A DNA stretch of 64,000 bases from Brienomyrus brachyistius. Its lineage: Eukaryota > Chordata > Actinopteri > Osteoglossiformes > Mormyridae. A program made the translations under genes and the position numbers. Numbering within the stretch: position 1 is the stretch's first letter; each line of letters begins with the position of its first letter. The notes under the pieces were generated by a model. It did not search any database, had not been told where the DNA came from, and saw nothing but the letters and a program-made list of their open reading frames with translations. Positions 15,091 to 28,260 of this stretch are shown here, one piece after another. The stretch covers positions 9,731,452 through 9,795,451 of the forward strand of contig NC_064543.1 of NCBI RefSeq assembly GCF_023856365.1, in the 5' to 3' direction.

Positions 15091-15161
15091 TTTTTTTTTT
15101 TTTTTGCCTGCCCTGCTCGGTGTCGCTCCGCCCCCCCCCCCCCCCCCCCCCCGCCCCCCCA
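15091..15161. repeat. Poly-T followed by poly-C tract
   Basis: T15 at 15091-15105, a 25-bp spacer, then C22 at 15131-15152, G, and C7. Confidence 0.9.
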
Positions 15162-15952
15162 TCCCAATCCTGTCATAAGGAATAGGCCCGGAGCTGTCAC
15201 TCTCCCGTATGCAGGGTGATGCGTGTGACCAACGGGGCCGTGCATTGTGACGCCTCAGCATTCTGCAGCGCGAGCCAGCACCTGATTGCTGCGCCATGGG
15301 CTGCTAGTTTACAGCTGTCTCAAGACAGGAGTGTGTACCTGGCCCTGCATGCCAATAGGAAGGGTGCGTGCGTTCCCAAATGGTGCCCACTGGCCCCCTG
15401 CCCGCTGCCTTCCCAGCTCCAGCACTCCTCCACCGCTGCCGTCTGTGCAGACAAAGCTGCTCTCACACTTCATTTTTGTCGTCCTGCTTTTTTTTTTTTA
15501 TTTCCCCGACGCCGTGAAAACAGATGTGTGCCTTTCAAAAGAAAACCGTGAGCACCTGGCGCGTGCCTAAGCTCCGTAGGAGACCAGCGGCACGAAAACG
15601 ATTGAGCAAGCAGAATCGGACGGCCAACACGAAACGGCACATTACTCTATTAAAAGTCTTTGCTTCTCGTGCTCAACTTTGGTCTAACAGATTGTGCTCG
15701 CAGTATGTAAGTATGTAAGGCTTTGCTCTTTAAAAAAGCCACTGGCCTGAACACAGTTTTAATACTGCCGTTTGAAATGCAGTGAGAAAGAGCAGGATCA
15801 GAATGGAAGAGGGATCGTTCTGTGTTTGCTCCCACTTTTCCGGCTTGGTTATTTGTTAGAAAAACCTGAAATGCATGGCATTGTATTTCTTACATAAAAA
15901 TGAATTTACTAAACAGACAGATAGGAAAAAAAGAATGAAAGACAAAGAAAGA

Positions 15953-15984
15953 GAATGAATGAATGAATGAATGAATGAATGAAA
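15953..15984. repeat. (GAAT)n microsatellite
   Basis: About eight tandem GAAT units, followed by an A-rich patch. Confidence 0.9.
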
Positions 15985-18650
15985 TAAAACAAAAAAAAAA
16001 AATCACAGCATTGCAAATAATCTCCACTTATCCGACACATGATTGTCCTGGACAGAGGGTAGTTGTGTTGCCAGTCTTAGACACAAGGCGAGGGTCCATC
16101 CTGAATGACATGCCAGTTTACTAATAATTCTTTAAATTATATGTTAAGTTATACCTGCTATAAAGAATATGAGGAGCGGACAAGCCAAAGGTTTTTGATG
16201 CTACAGAGTGTCGTGAACTGACGAACGAGGTTGAATTACAGATTGACAGGAGGCAAAGAAACTGAAGAGGCAGATAAGTGCAGCTGCCCAGCGGGAAGCG
16301 AGGGGACAGGAAGTGGTCGGTCTGCAGCAGCGGTGACAGCGGCCGCTTCTCACCGGGCCTCCAGCACCACTGCCCATACAGGTGGCATCGCACGCAGCCA
16401 CACATAAGTTCCGTAGCTATGGAAACCATTGCAGTATCACTGGCGTAAGTGGGTGGGGATTAATTATGATTGCTGTGAGAGAGCATGTTCAGTGCGAAGG
16501 CACACCATCAGAATTCAGACCCCAAAGCAGTCCAACTGGAGGAATAAATAAATTACACAAATGCTGAAATTGCCCCCCCCCCAACCATAATTGACCAAAG
16601 CAGTGCCAACTCATGATTGATTGCTGCGGGGAAGGAGCTTATTGGCTGGTTTACAATGTCATTATCTGCTGTGACTTAGCGCTGACGTTCGGTAATGAAT
16701 GCGGGAAATCTGTTAGCTGTAACTACATATTCACACGTACACGCTATCATAGTCGCACCAAATACACAACAATAATCTGACATTCACAAAGCGGTGCTGC
16801 ACTGATTAATAAAATTTTTTCCCCTGATATTTAAAAAGTTTTGTTGAGAACTAAGTCGAACTTGAAGCCAATACAAATATTTAGTGGGATATCGGGCAAG
16901 TGTCTTAGTGTTTCAAGTAGTAATAGTATAAAATATCAGAATTTTTGTCTTTTTGTTTTTTTTTACATATAATGACCATCACTATATGCATTATTTATTA
17001 TTACATTTCTGAATCATATAAACACAATAAATCGGTACCAAGACCAAAGAGAGACGAACTCGGATACCATCTATCGCTTCTCATCTCAACTCCCATCTCA
17101 CTGGATGCCAAAACATGATTCGCTAATGCAAGACTTGGATTATCGAAGAATTGGTTTTTATTCACATTTCCTGATTTGAGACCAATAATTAATAATAGCC
17201 AGATAACCCATAGAAAACATGTAGAGTAGCATGCTAGCAGATCAGCCTAGCATTATTAATCACAGAGAAAAATGCAGAGATGCCTAAAGTGCTTTCGGTG
17301 AATGTCTTCACACTTCAGAGAAGCAGTGCAGCAGGGCAGCGTTAGGTGTTGGGGCAGTAGGAGCCTTTAGCATTTAGCCTGAAACAAAGCTAAAAAATAG
17401 TCATGTGAATCGAATCAAAAAAACTACGACGCTGTTGGATTGTCAGCGATGTGTGAGCTTCCAATGCAGCGTGAGGATCCGGTCTGATCAGCCTGGGGAT
17501 TTTGCATTGCTTTAGCAAAACTAACATGCAAATAGCAACGAAAAAAATCACAGTTTGCCCAACTCTTGCTGGTTAATATGTGTATTATGCAAGCTTCACT
17601 GCGAGGAGCCAGCGTACAGCAGCAGAGATATAACGCACCCAAAGTAAACCCCCTCCCCGATGATGTCATGCCATTTTCCCCGCTGTTTCCTGCCAGCCAC
17701 TTGTGCGTTTCGTAGTGATCGTAGGTGCGTTAAAATGCACGAGTGCAATCCATAGTGACGTTAATGTCCATACGAGTTCATAGGCCAGCTAACTGGGGGA
17801 CAGAACAGCAAACAAACTCCTACAATACGCTTCTGAAGCAGCTGATTCTGGTTCAAAGCGCACAGAGACAGCTTCAATGTTTTCCTCTCATCCATTGTAT
17901 AAAGTCATGTAGTACTGGGTGGCAGTCAGCCTGGAGCCTGAGCGGTCATGAGGCGCGTGGCTCACAGACAGATACACATGGTGGCCCCCTTTCTCCGACA
18001 CATCAGCCCCTCCGCAGTCACCAATAGCCCATCATCACAGTCCCTCTGGCCATGGTTGAGTGGAGGCTGCGGCCGGCAGCTGGCACCAGGAGGCGCTGCA
18101 GAGCCGGTGGTGTCGGTGAGCAGGAAGGGGCTGGTGGAACCGGTGCCAAATGAGGAGTCGGAGGAGGGTGGCCCCCCGTAGACTGCCTGCCGCCCGTCCG
18201 AGAGCACGGCACCTACAGCACTAGCGGGTGGGGCAGGGCGACACAGCCCAATCGGAGCGGCCGGGTCTCATATGGTGCCGGTCCGGCCTACCTGCCCGCT
18301 GGCCCGGGGCGCTCAGATGGCCCACATCTCACATGCCCCCCAGGCACCGCAGCACCGACACCTGGAGGACATGCTCAGTGGGGTGCAGGTGAGCGCAGTC
18401 TGCCAGCTGTCGCGTATTTCGCGTCCCCGACTCCGGTCCTCACGTTCCCGCTCCACTGCACAAGCACCACCACCCCCCCCCCCCTAGTGACACCCCCACC
18501 CCCCACACACTCCCCTTTAACTCCAGAAATCTTCTCAGGACTAAAATATACATGGAATCCTACAGAATTCCTCATGGATTTTATTTCCATTTCACTCTGC
18601 GGAAAATGTGTTGGGGTCAGAATTCTTGAGATGCGTGGTGTCGGGTTCCA
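15985..18650. other. Intergenic DNA, no gene seen
   Basis: No reading frame with a recognisable domain or plausible exon structure. GC rises around 17930-18480, but the frames there lack homology I recognise. It contains C11-type runs near 18470-18484. Confidence 0.4.
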
Positions 18651-18659
18651 TGTCCTCAA

Positions 18660-20130
18660 AACATGATGCGGGAAATGGGGACTTAAACATCATTAATATA
18701 CGGCAGAGAGGATCTTCCTTGCTGTTAGTCCTTATTTGTTTAAAGCCGTCTGGGCAAGGCTGTCATCTCCCGGTAACATCTTTATGAATGCAGACAGCCT
18801 TTTAATTAGTGATCACAACTTCATTTATGTGTGCCTTCACTCTGTGTATGTTTTCTTGGTTTAAACATTCATATTCTGTTAATTAAACCCTCTAATCTTC
18901 CCCTGCCAGTAGCATCATGTAACTGGGTAATTGAATTAATTGGGTGAAGATGTTTTTAAGTATGTAATTGATTTAATTAATATAATTTATGCTTGGTTCG
19001 TTCCTGTTAAAGCAGGAGAGAGACAAGCTCGATCCTGTTCCCCCCCCCTCCCTGCGACTTGATGAATATGCGCACTGTCCTGTCACTGATCAATGTTCGT
19101 CTTGATTTCCAGCATCTGGCAGCCAACTGGAAACACATCAGGTCTTCCAGAAGGACTATTACCCTCCTCCCATCATTAGAGATCTCACTCCACCGCCCGC
19201 AGATCCATCAGACATCACTATTACCAGACCCATTACGGCTCCTCGATTGAGTTCAGGGAGGCTCTCTTGTCTTATTCAAATTGGTCTCGGCAGGAAAATG
19301 TGCTGGAGATGATGAGAGTAATAATATCGGGGAAAAGAGCCTTTCGCTTCAGACGCCATTTAATTTGGAGATTAAGCAAATAAAAAGTCATTATGCAGCC
19401 GCGCTTTAGATGCAGGCGGCGGTGATTTGTTGTAATTTCCTTGCATTTATAGGAAATGAACTAGAAAGGATTGAGATTTTACATCCTCGTGTTTTTATGT
19501 GTATGTTTCTCCCTTTGTGGGGGGGGGGCAGGGGGCTTTATGGGTGCTCCGTGGTGTCGGTCCGGTCTGATTAGCTGTGCCCTGTTTTAGTGTCAGCGTC
19601 GAGGGGCTCGGAAACCCAGGAAGTCTGGGTTCAGGGGAAACCCAGAGCGGACGAGATTCCGGAGCCACTTTTAATCAAATGTGCAGTCAAAATGATAAGC
19701 TATGTAGTCTGAAATTATTTAGAGCTAATTACGAGCAGATGGGGCTGTTTTATCTGCACTTAGGGCGACTGAGCGAAAGGAAATGCTGTGTGAACAAGAA
19801 TGATTAAGAAGTTGGAGAGTTTTTTTTTTCTTTTGCGCTTAAATAATCAAACGCCTTCATGTTAATTAGTGCCAATTTATTTATTTAATTACATTCTTGC
19901 ATTTCAAGCAGCCAGTCCTCCCTGCACTTAGAGGTCATGAAGCTAGCAGGATGCATCCATTATTCATCACCCATCATCTTTGTTTATTTCTTTAGTTATA
20001 TATTTATTTTCTGGCTGCAGCGTGACAACAGCGGCCCTGAGCTGCCCTCAGTGAACCTCCTGAGTGTTTAGTGTGAGGTGCTGCAAAAAATTGGGGTGAA
20101 TTGAAATGATGTGGATACAGAAGGATGCTG
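18660..20130. promoter_or_regulatory. Cluster of enhancer-like non-coding blocks (candidate CNEs)
   Basis: Two or three unique blocks (about 18690-19000, 19085-19480, 19830-20060) with repeated TTAATTA, TTAATTAA and ATTTAATT motifs, little simple repeat and no sensible coding frame. This texture is typical of conserved developmental enhancers. Conservation cannot be checked here. Confidence 0.35.
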
Positions 20131-20324
20131 CTCGCTGTAATTTAGCTTTGGTGCCTCAGTCTCTGTAGATACTCCTTATAAAAAGTGTCCACTCCCACGG
20201 CCCCACATGGCCCTGCCACCTCTTCTCTTGACAGTTGTCACCAGTGAAGCAGTGATTTGCTCCTTCAGCAGCCCAGTGACTGGCATCTACTGGAACAGCT
20301 TTAATGAAGTGAGACTTCACCGCA

Positions 20325-20790
20325 GTGTGCCCACCTGCCCTTCTACCTGCCTGCTTGCCCACCTCCCCACCCGCTCACCTACCTGCCTGCACACCCACCC
20401 GACCGCTTACCCATCTGCCTACCTGCCCACCTGCTAACTCAAGCTCGCACACCTACCCACCTGCTTGTCCACCTGCCTGCTCGCACACCTGCTTGTCCAC
20501 CTGCCTGCTCGCACACCTGTCTACCTGCCCACCTGGTCACCCACCTGCTTGTCCACCTGCCTGCTCGCACACCTGTCTACCTGCCCACCTGGTCACCCAC
20601 CTGCTTGTCCACCTGCCTGCTGGCACACCTGCTTGTCCACCTGCCTGCTCGCACACCTGTCTACCTGCCCACCTGCTCACCCATCTGCCTGTCTGCCTGG
20701 CCGCTCACTCAGCCACCCAGCCGCCCGCCTGCCTGCCCACCTGCACACAGGACTGCTTGCCCAGCCACTTGCCCACCTGTTTGCCCACCT
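20325..20790 (+). repeat. Irregular CCACCTGCCTG-type minisatellite
   Basis: Built from short CCTGCC/CACCTG units arranged in longer repeats. A block of about 56 bp beginning near 20489 recurs near 20545. Reading frames through it give Pro/Cys/Thr/His-rich peptides and are artefacts of the repeat. Confidence 0.9.
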
Positions 20791-21335
20791 CAAACAGATT
20801 GGGATGAAAGGGGCCCACGAAGGCAGTTAATGGGCCTTGTGTTCGCTTAAACTAATATGTGAACGTTGGGATTTAAGCGAGTCTTCACTTTACAGCTGAA
20901 GTGAAGCACTACAGGGCAGAATTAATTTAAGCATTTTTATTGCTTTATTTATATATTCTCTCCTATATTAAAAGGGACACAGAAAAGTGTGGTGATATGA
21001 GTTATTCTCAGATGTGTGATGCTAGAAGGCTGTGTTCTTGACCCCCAAGCACAGTGCTCTCCTTCCCTGTCCTTTCACGAGATACAGCATTTAAATACAC
21101 GGTTGGGACCATGTGTTACGCTGCCCTATATTTTAAAATGTATGTTATTCATTGCTGTACCACTGGCTCATTTTGGAAACAATCTCTTTTTGTTCACTTA
21201 AATTACCTATTTAAAGAATAAGAATGGTGATATGATGTAGGCTTTATGATGCAATTACAGCTGGTACATAGATACACGTGTGGATGTTGCTGCAGGCCAG
21301 GTTGTCTCTGAGAGATACGGAAGCAGGGAGCGAGT

Positions 21336-24012
21336 GCTGTGCCGGGCCGGGCCGGGCCAGCAGGAGAACAGAGCGGGTGGCGGGTCGGGCTGGCGGTAGA
21401 ATGGAGAAGGAAGCGGGTGGCGGGAGAACGGAGAACAGAGCGGGCGACAGGCCGGGCCGGCGGGAGAACGGAGAACAGAGCGGGCGACAGGCCGGGCCGG
21501 CGGGAGAACGGAGAACAGAGCGGGCGACAGGCCGGGCCGGCGGGAGAACGGAGAACAGAGCGGGCGACAGGCCGGGCCAGCGGGAGAACGGAGAACAGAG
21601 CGGGCGACAGGCCGGGCCAGCGGGAGAACAGAGAAGGAAGCGGGTGGCCGGGCCGGCGGGAGAACGGAGCGGGAGGCGGGCCGGGCTGGCGGGAGAACGG
21701 AGAACAGACCGGGCGACAGGCCGGGCCAGCGGGAGAACGGAGAACAGAGCGGGCGGCAGGCCGAGCCGGCGGGAGAACGGAGAACAGAGTGGGCGGCGGG
21801 CCGTGCCGTCGGGAGAACGGAGAACAGAGCGGGCGGCAGGCCGGGCCGGCGGGAGAACGGAGAACAGAGCGGGCGACAGGCCGGGCCGGCGGGAGAACGG
21901 AGAACAGAGCGGGCGACAGGCCGGGCCGGCGGGAGAACGGAGAACAGAGCGGGCGACAGGCCGGGCCGGCGGGAGAACGGAGAGCAGAGCGGGCGACAGG
22001 CCGGGCCGGCGGGAGAACCGAGAAGGAAGCGGGTGGCCGGGCCGGCGGGAGAACGGAGTGGGAGGCGGGCCGGGCCAGCAGGAGAACGGAGAACAGAGTG
22101 GGCGGCGGGCCGGGCCGGCGGGAGAACGGAGAACAGAGCGGGCGACAGGCCGGGCCGGCGGGAGAACGGAGAACAGAGCGGGCGACAGGCCGGGCCGGCG
22201 GGAGAACGGAGAACAGAGCGGGCGACAGGCCGGGCCGGCGGGAGAACGGAGAACAGAGCGGGCGACAGGCCGGGCCGGCGGGAGAACGGAGAACAGAGCG
22301 GGCGACAGGCCGGGCCAGCGGGAGAACCGAGAAGGAAGCGGGTGGCCGGGCCGGCGGGAGAACGGAGTGGGAGGCGGGCCGGGCCAGCAGGAGAACGGAG
22401 AACAGAGTGGGCGGCGGGCCGTGCCGTCAGGAGAACAGAGCGGGCAGCGGGCCGGGCTGGCGGGAGAACAGAGAACAGACCGGGCGGCGGGCCGGGCTGG
22501 CGGGAGAACGGAGAACAGAGCGGGCGGCGGGCCGGGCCGGCGGGAGAACGGAGAACAGAGCGGGCGGCGGGCCGGGCCGGCGGGAGAACGGAGCGGGCGA
22601 CGGGCCGGGCCAGTAGGAGAACGGAGAACAGAGTGGGCGGCGGGCTGTGCCGGCGGGAGAACGGAGCGGGCAGCGGGCCGTGCCGGCGGGAGAACGGAGA
22701 ACAGAGCGGGCGGCGGGCCGGGCCAGCGGGAGAACGGAGAACAGAGCGGGCGGCGGGCCGGGCCGGCGGGAGAACGGAGCGGGCGACGGGCCGGGCCAGT
22801 AGGAGAACGGAGAACAGAGTGGGCGGCGGGCCGTGCCGGCGGGAGAACAGAGAAGGAAGCGGGTGGCTGGGCCGGCGGGAGAACGGAGCGGGAGGCGGGC
22901 CGGGCCAGCAGGAGAACGGAGAACAGAGTGGGCGGCGGGCCGTGCCGTCGGGAGAACAGAGTGGGCAGCGGGCCGGGCTGGCGGGAGAACGAAGAACAGA
23001 CCGGGCGGTGGGCCGGGCTGGCGGGAGAACGGAGAACAGAGCGGGCGGCGGGCCGGGCCGGCGGGAGAACGGAGAACAGAGCGGGCGGCGGGCCGGGCCG
23101 GCGGGAGAACGGAGAACAGAGCGGGCAGCGGGCCGTGCCGGCGGGAGAACGGAGAACGGAGCAGGCGGCGGGCCGGGCCGGCGGGAGAACAGAGAACAGA
23201 GCGGGCGGCGGGCCGTGCCGGCGGGAGAACAGAGCGGGCAGCGGGCCGGGCCGGCGGGAGAACGGAGAACAGAGCGGGCGGCGGGCCGGGCCGGCGGGAG
23301 AACGGAGAACAGAGCGGGCGGCGGGCCGGGCCGGCGGGAGAACGGAGAACAGAGCGGGCGGCGGGCCGGGCCGGCGGGAGAACGGAGCGGGCGACGGGCC
23401 GGGCCAGTAGGAGAACGGAGAACAGAGTGGGCGGCGGGCTGTGCCGGCGGGAGAACGGAGCGGGCAGCGGGCCGTGCCGGCGGGAGAACGGAGAACAGAG
23501 CGGGCGGCGGGCCAGGCCAGCGGGAGAACGGAGAACAGAGCGGGCGGCGGGCCGGGCCGGCGGGAGAACGGAGCGGGCGACGGGCCGGGCCAGTAGGAGA
23601 ACGGAGAACAGAGTGGGCGGCGGGCCGTGCCGGCGGGAGAACAGAGAAGGAAGCGGGTGGCTGGGCCGGCGGGAGAACGGAGCGGGAGGCGGGCCGGGCC
23701 AGCAGGAGAACGGAGAACAGAGTGGGCGGCGGGCCGTGCCGTCGGGAGAACAGAGTGGGCAGCGGGCCGGGCTGGCGGGAGAACGGAGAACAGACCGGGC
23801 GGCGGGCCGGGCTGGCGGGAGAACGGAGAACAGAGCGGGCGGCGGGCCGTGCCGGCGGGAGAACAGAGCGGGCAGCGGGCCGTGCCGGCGGGAGAACGGA
23901 GAACGGAGCGGGCGGCGGGCCGGGCCGGCGGGAGAACGGAGAACAGAGCGGGCGGCGGGCCGGGCCGGCGGGAGAACGGAGAACAGAGCGGGCGGCGGGC
24001 CAGGCCCCCGGG
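21336..24012 (+). repeat. 2.7-kb GC-rich minisatellite, 40-bp unit, with higher-order repeats
   Basis: Tandem array of a 40-bp unit (cleanest copies 21421-21600) containing GGAGAACAGAGCGGGCG and GGCCGGGCCGGCGGGAGAAC, with roughly 65 full or shortened copies. Units up to about 22320 mostly carry CGACAGG; units after about 22440 mostly carry CGGCGGG. Shorter units lacking the AACAGAG portion also occur. A ~794-bp block starting at 22611 is repeated almost unchanged from 23405 to about 23900. The unit has no stop codon in most frames, so long frames (up to 931 codons) open on both strands. They are repeat artefacts, not genes. Confidence 0.97.
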
Positions 24013-24059
24013 AGAACGTGCCGGGTGGCATGTGAGCACGGTCCGATAGTATCATCACT

Positions 24060-26587
24060 GTAGAAGCGAGGGGAGCTTAGATCTGCATACCAGCCTCATG
24101 GTGTCTCGATTTGCGCCAGCAGCACTTTTCATTTCCGCTTTTATACCTTGTAAGTCAGATGGAATCACTGTTTACGAAACATGGTTAACAGTAAGGCTAC
24201 AAGTTTGCTGTGTTTCAGAAAGTAACGCACAGTTTGCTGCAGTGGCAATGTCATTCAGTTATCCCTGAACATACATCAGTAATAGCTTATTGCTACATAA
24301 ATCACCCACACTATACATTAATTTCCCTTTAGCTATCAATCATGATTAGGTTAATATTAGGAAAAATGGTGTTTTATGATCTCTGGCAGAAGGGCAGCTC
24401 ATGAATAAAGTTCTGTGTATGCAGTAGAAGTGCTTGCAAGTCACATCCCGGATGTTTGCCTGCACGTTGTCGTGTTTTATAGCCTCTTCTTGCTGTTAAG
24501 CTGCCCCAGTCTTGGCTGACCAGGCAGACTGCGCCACACGCAGTGTGTGACTGCAGTCCCGTCTTGCGGGAACTTTTACTTTCTCCTGAGCTAAGCTGTT
24601 TGGCTTGACGCTCTATGTGTCAACCATATATTTCAAAGAAACCGCTTGCAAATCAGCAGATGTGCTGTAGGGGGCACCAGAGTTGATTAATCTTGCAATA
24701 GGGGTTTTTTTTTTTCCTTCCATCAATTATACATGTAGTTTGGATGGAACATGCTGGAATAATTCTGGTTATTTTGTATGTCATGCATTATCTCAGACCG
24801 GCTGATTTCTTTCGGCAGTGCAAATCGGGTGTGAGACCCGTGCCCAGAAGGTGTCAGTCGTCTGTTTGCCAAACCGACAGCCGCGAGCAAAGCCTGTGCT
24901 TCCTCCCGCGTATCAAGACGGCGACGGTGTGATTTAGCAGGCAGGCGATGGTGTTATTTACGGGCCCTGCCTCGCATGTGCGCCGCTTTGTTCGAGCCGA
25001 AAAGCACAAGTTCTCCTTCTTCATGTTTTTTTCTGTTTTATTGATTTTCTAGCTGCTTTGATGTTAAACTATGCCAGAAGTGTCACTGAGATGAATGACT
25101 GTCAGCCAATGCTGGCAGCATCTTTTGCGAGTGACAGAAGGATAATTCCGTGCGGATCAAATAAATACAGATGTGAAGTAATTAGTTGTATTCCCAAGGA
25201 GACCATTGTCAACACGCTAAAGACGTGAAGGATTGGGCAGCTTCCCACGAGCAGCTTTTATCAATTTAAACTACTCAAGTACAGGATAGGTCACAACCCA
25301 GTTGGCTATTAATAATGTATCTGTTGTGTGTACAGCAAAACAAATTACGCCCAGGGATGGCTCTTGAAAAAGGCAGTGATAATTCTCCTCGCCGCGCTGC
25401 TCGCTTCACTCATCTTCTAGGCCGACAAAGATACACCGTTCCTCAGTGCTGACAGGGGAAGCTGTCCAGAACCAAGCTGGGTCCAAGTCTGACCTGGATG
25501 GTGCCGTTTCCAGGTGACCTGGGTGCCCCGATCAGGCTCGCGACGGCAGTGGGCTTGATGTCCCGCTCTTTGGCGACCTGTTCAGTGCCACCCCCGCTGC
25601 CCAGATCCAATCCACACCTGCGTCAACGGGTGAGGGCATCCTTCACTGGGGGTGAGGGACGTGCCAGGCCCGGCGTGTGGGTTTCGAGGGCCCTGACAAG
25701 AGAGATTGTGTGTGGGGGTGCAGTCTGCAACGCAGTACTAAGTCTCCTCATCTACTGCCTGCATTGCTGTTCAACTCCCCGTGTAACAGAGCCAGGCTCA
25801 CATCTTGATATGTATGCCGAGGATTCCCGTCGGTTTCTTTAATCCTCACTTTGTCATTAACTCCCAGGAGCCATTACAAGGTGCAAAGCGCCACGGGAGG
25901 CGGCGAGATGCTCAGAGGGGATTGCGAGATGCCTGAAGCTGATCCACGCATCAGGAGAGAACGCATTACACGGCGCCGATTTCGCTGCAAAACAATCTGT
26001 GATGTCAGTTTGCAAGCATGGATGGTACCGTCAAGAAATATCACAGTAAAAGGAGGCTTTTCACAGATAGAAAAATGGCCTCACAGTGTCATCAATAATT
26101 AACTGGCGCGATCTGTATCAGCCTGCTTTCTTAGGGTGCTATAGCCCGGTGTGTCAGAGTGGCGGGTGCAGGCTGGTGCCGCTGCAGGGGTGCCGTCGTG
26201 TTGTTTGCGGGATCACAGAGCGCCGCCCGGCGACCCTGGGGGAGCCTCTGCTTCCCCAGCATGTTACTCTCAAAGAGAGACAAGCTCGTCCCTCCCCGGC
26301 TCCTGCTGCATGGAGTTTGGGCCCCTTATCTCTGCTGCTAAAACGCGACACTGTGCAATAAAACGCAAACACCAGCCTCATCATCAAAAAGCACCTTCAC
26401 TGCGACAGCCCCCTGAAGAAGGATCAGCCATCCTGCAGCTTTGGGAGCGGCCGGTCACCTGTATTTATCTCAGAAGGTGTGCCTACGGACACCCACGGTC
26501 AGTGGCAGGCTATGAGAAAAGACCAGGATGCCTCACACTGCATATCAATGTCAGAAAGAGGGCTCCTACATTCCAGATCCATCTACT
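24060..26587. other. Intergenic DNA with enhancer-like stretches
   Basis: No convincing gene. Unique segments around 24930-25430 and 25840-26110, rich in ATTA/TAAT motifs, could be regulatory. The 185-codon frame ending near 26708 runs into a transposon-like element and has no recognisable domain. Confidence 0.35.
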
Positions 26588-26718
26588 CAGGGGCATCGCT
26601 AGAGATTTTGGGCCCCCAACCCAGACCGATCCAATTATGTTCCAATTTTTTTGGAGTCCCTGTCAATCAGGGGCCCTTAGAATTACCCTAACTCCCCCCA
26701 CCCTTTAAGGCGTCCCTG
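26588..26718. mobile_element. Short hAT-like MITE
   Basis: 131-bp element beginning CAGGGGCATCGCTAGAG and ending GGCGTCCCTG, so the ends are inverted as CAGGG...CCCTG. The flanking 8-mers CATCTACT and CAGGTACT match at 6 of 8 positions, as expected for a decayed hAT target-site duplication. The GGGCCC-rich interior fits a family common in fish. Confidence 0.55.
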
Positions 26719-26879
26719 CAGGTACTTATGAACATAGATCACTGGGAGTAAAAATAGGACATTTGGCTCAAAGAATTAATTTTCATTTTCTAATTTTAAT
26801 CTTATATTATTTTAACACGCATGCCTATTTCTGACATATGATGTATGCCTGGGGGGGGGGAGCCGTTTGACCTTTCACC

Positions 26880-27680
26880 TTCACCGTACGATTTTCTTCC
26901 CTGTCGTCAGTTATTTTTGACTTAAGCTGCTCTGTAAGATGCTGTTCTCTGTCCAGGCGCCCCGAACGCCGTTGTGATAGGCATTATATAAGAACACTGT
27001 TCCTTTAATTAAACAGCCAGCCTGTAGATAAAAAGCGGGCTTCTTGTTCGTCGGCGGAGAGCAGGAGGTGGCGCCCTGACAGTCGCTCCGTCGGCAGTGC
27101 CGGCCGGCTTTGATCCGCCGTCTTCCGCTCCGAAATGAATCGCGCACGACTGAAAAATACTCCATGCGAATGGCAGCCGCTTTGCGTGTCTAATGCCGGC
27201 CGCGTTGCACACACTCAGCAATTGGGGCGTAATTTATAGAGATTATAAGCAGCCCTCCGGGCCGCTCGGTTATCCGGCCTTCAGAAACAGCTCAGATAGG
27301 TGTAGCGGTTAGCGGCGCATTGATTTAATATGCCTGTAATCAGTACACACACCTTGGGGCCGGCAGCGTTAGCTTTTCATATGCTTACAAAAGTAGCCTT
27401 TGATTTTCTGTCACGCGTTAATTACTGTGTTCTGCCATTAAATGGGGGGCTTTGTGTATACTAATTGCGAAGTAATCATTGACTACTGCGAGCGCATTCT
27501 TCACCTTTTATTTCATTCCGGGGCGCACCCACCTCACAATCTGCGGCCGCCGCCATCGCTCCCAGCTATTAGCTCTCTCCTCAATCGTAGCGCGGCTCCG
27601 TTAAGATGGGGTGGGGGGGTGTAATTGTTGTGGTATCGGTGCTGTTAATTACTGGAGTAAACGGTTGAAGCATGGCCAAA
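26880..27680. promoter_or_regulatory. Enhancer-like non-coding region (candidate CNE cluster)
   Basis: Unique sequence with alternating CG-rich and homeodomain-motif-rich parts: TTTAATTAAAC near 27003, GATTTAATATGCC near 27321, GCGTTAATTACTG near 27414. No plausible coding frame. Confidence 0.35.
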
Positions 27681-28260
27681 GTCTATTGTGGGGGGGCAGT
27701 GGAGGGGTTTAAATTGTGTTTTCACCATCTGGGGACCCTGGGAGCGGAGAGAGCTGGGGTAAACAGCAGTGGGGGCCAAGCGGCCGCTCCCGCCCTCAGG
27801 GCTGGGGGGCCATATGGACCCAGTGCTTCATTTCGATTTTATTGTACACCTTGCTGTTTTAATCAATGGCAAGCCTGTTCGCCGGGCTCACATCACACAG
27901 CCAGCATCCCAGCGTCGTCGTGCTTTCTCTTTTTTCTCTGCCACCCCCAGCATCCTACATCCCCTCATGCATTTGGCTTTTCTCCTCACCCCTGCTGTTT
28001 TCCTGCGACGCAGCTATTCGACGCCTCCCGGTGCCCGTGGTCGTGTTTACATGCAGGGTATCCACACCCCGCCCCTGCAGTCATACTTACAGTTTGAGGT
28101 ATCTGCACCCCCTAACCCTAACCCCCCCATGTGTATGCCTGGGGGGATAAAAATATTAAGCATTGTAGTACTTAAGTGTCAGCTGAAGTATCCATATGCA
28201 ATCACTTCAAACTTATATATATGAATAGACACACAGTCATAGATATGCTGTAAGTATATA

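Noticed and set aside
20325..20830. Cys/Pro-rich 160-codon frame resembling a secreted repeat protein
   Set aside because: Explained by the short CCACCTGCC-type tandem repeat.
21244..24063. Very long open frames on both strands (up to 931 codons)
   Set aside because: They are produced by a stop-free 40-bp tandem repeat in multiple frames and end where the array ends. The low-complexity Arg/Gly/Pro peptides and lack of splice context argue against coding.
26151..26708. 185-codon + strand frame
   Set aside because: No family recognised, overlapping frames are equally open in GC-rich DNA, and its end lies inside a hAT-like MITE.
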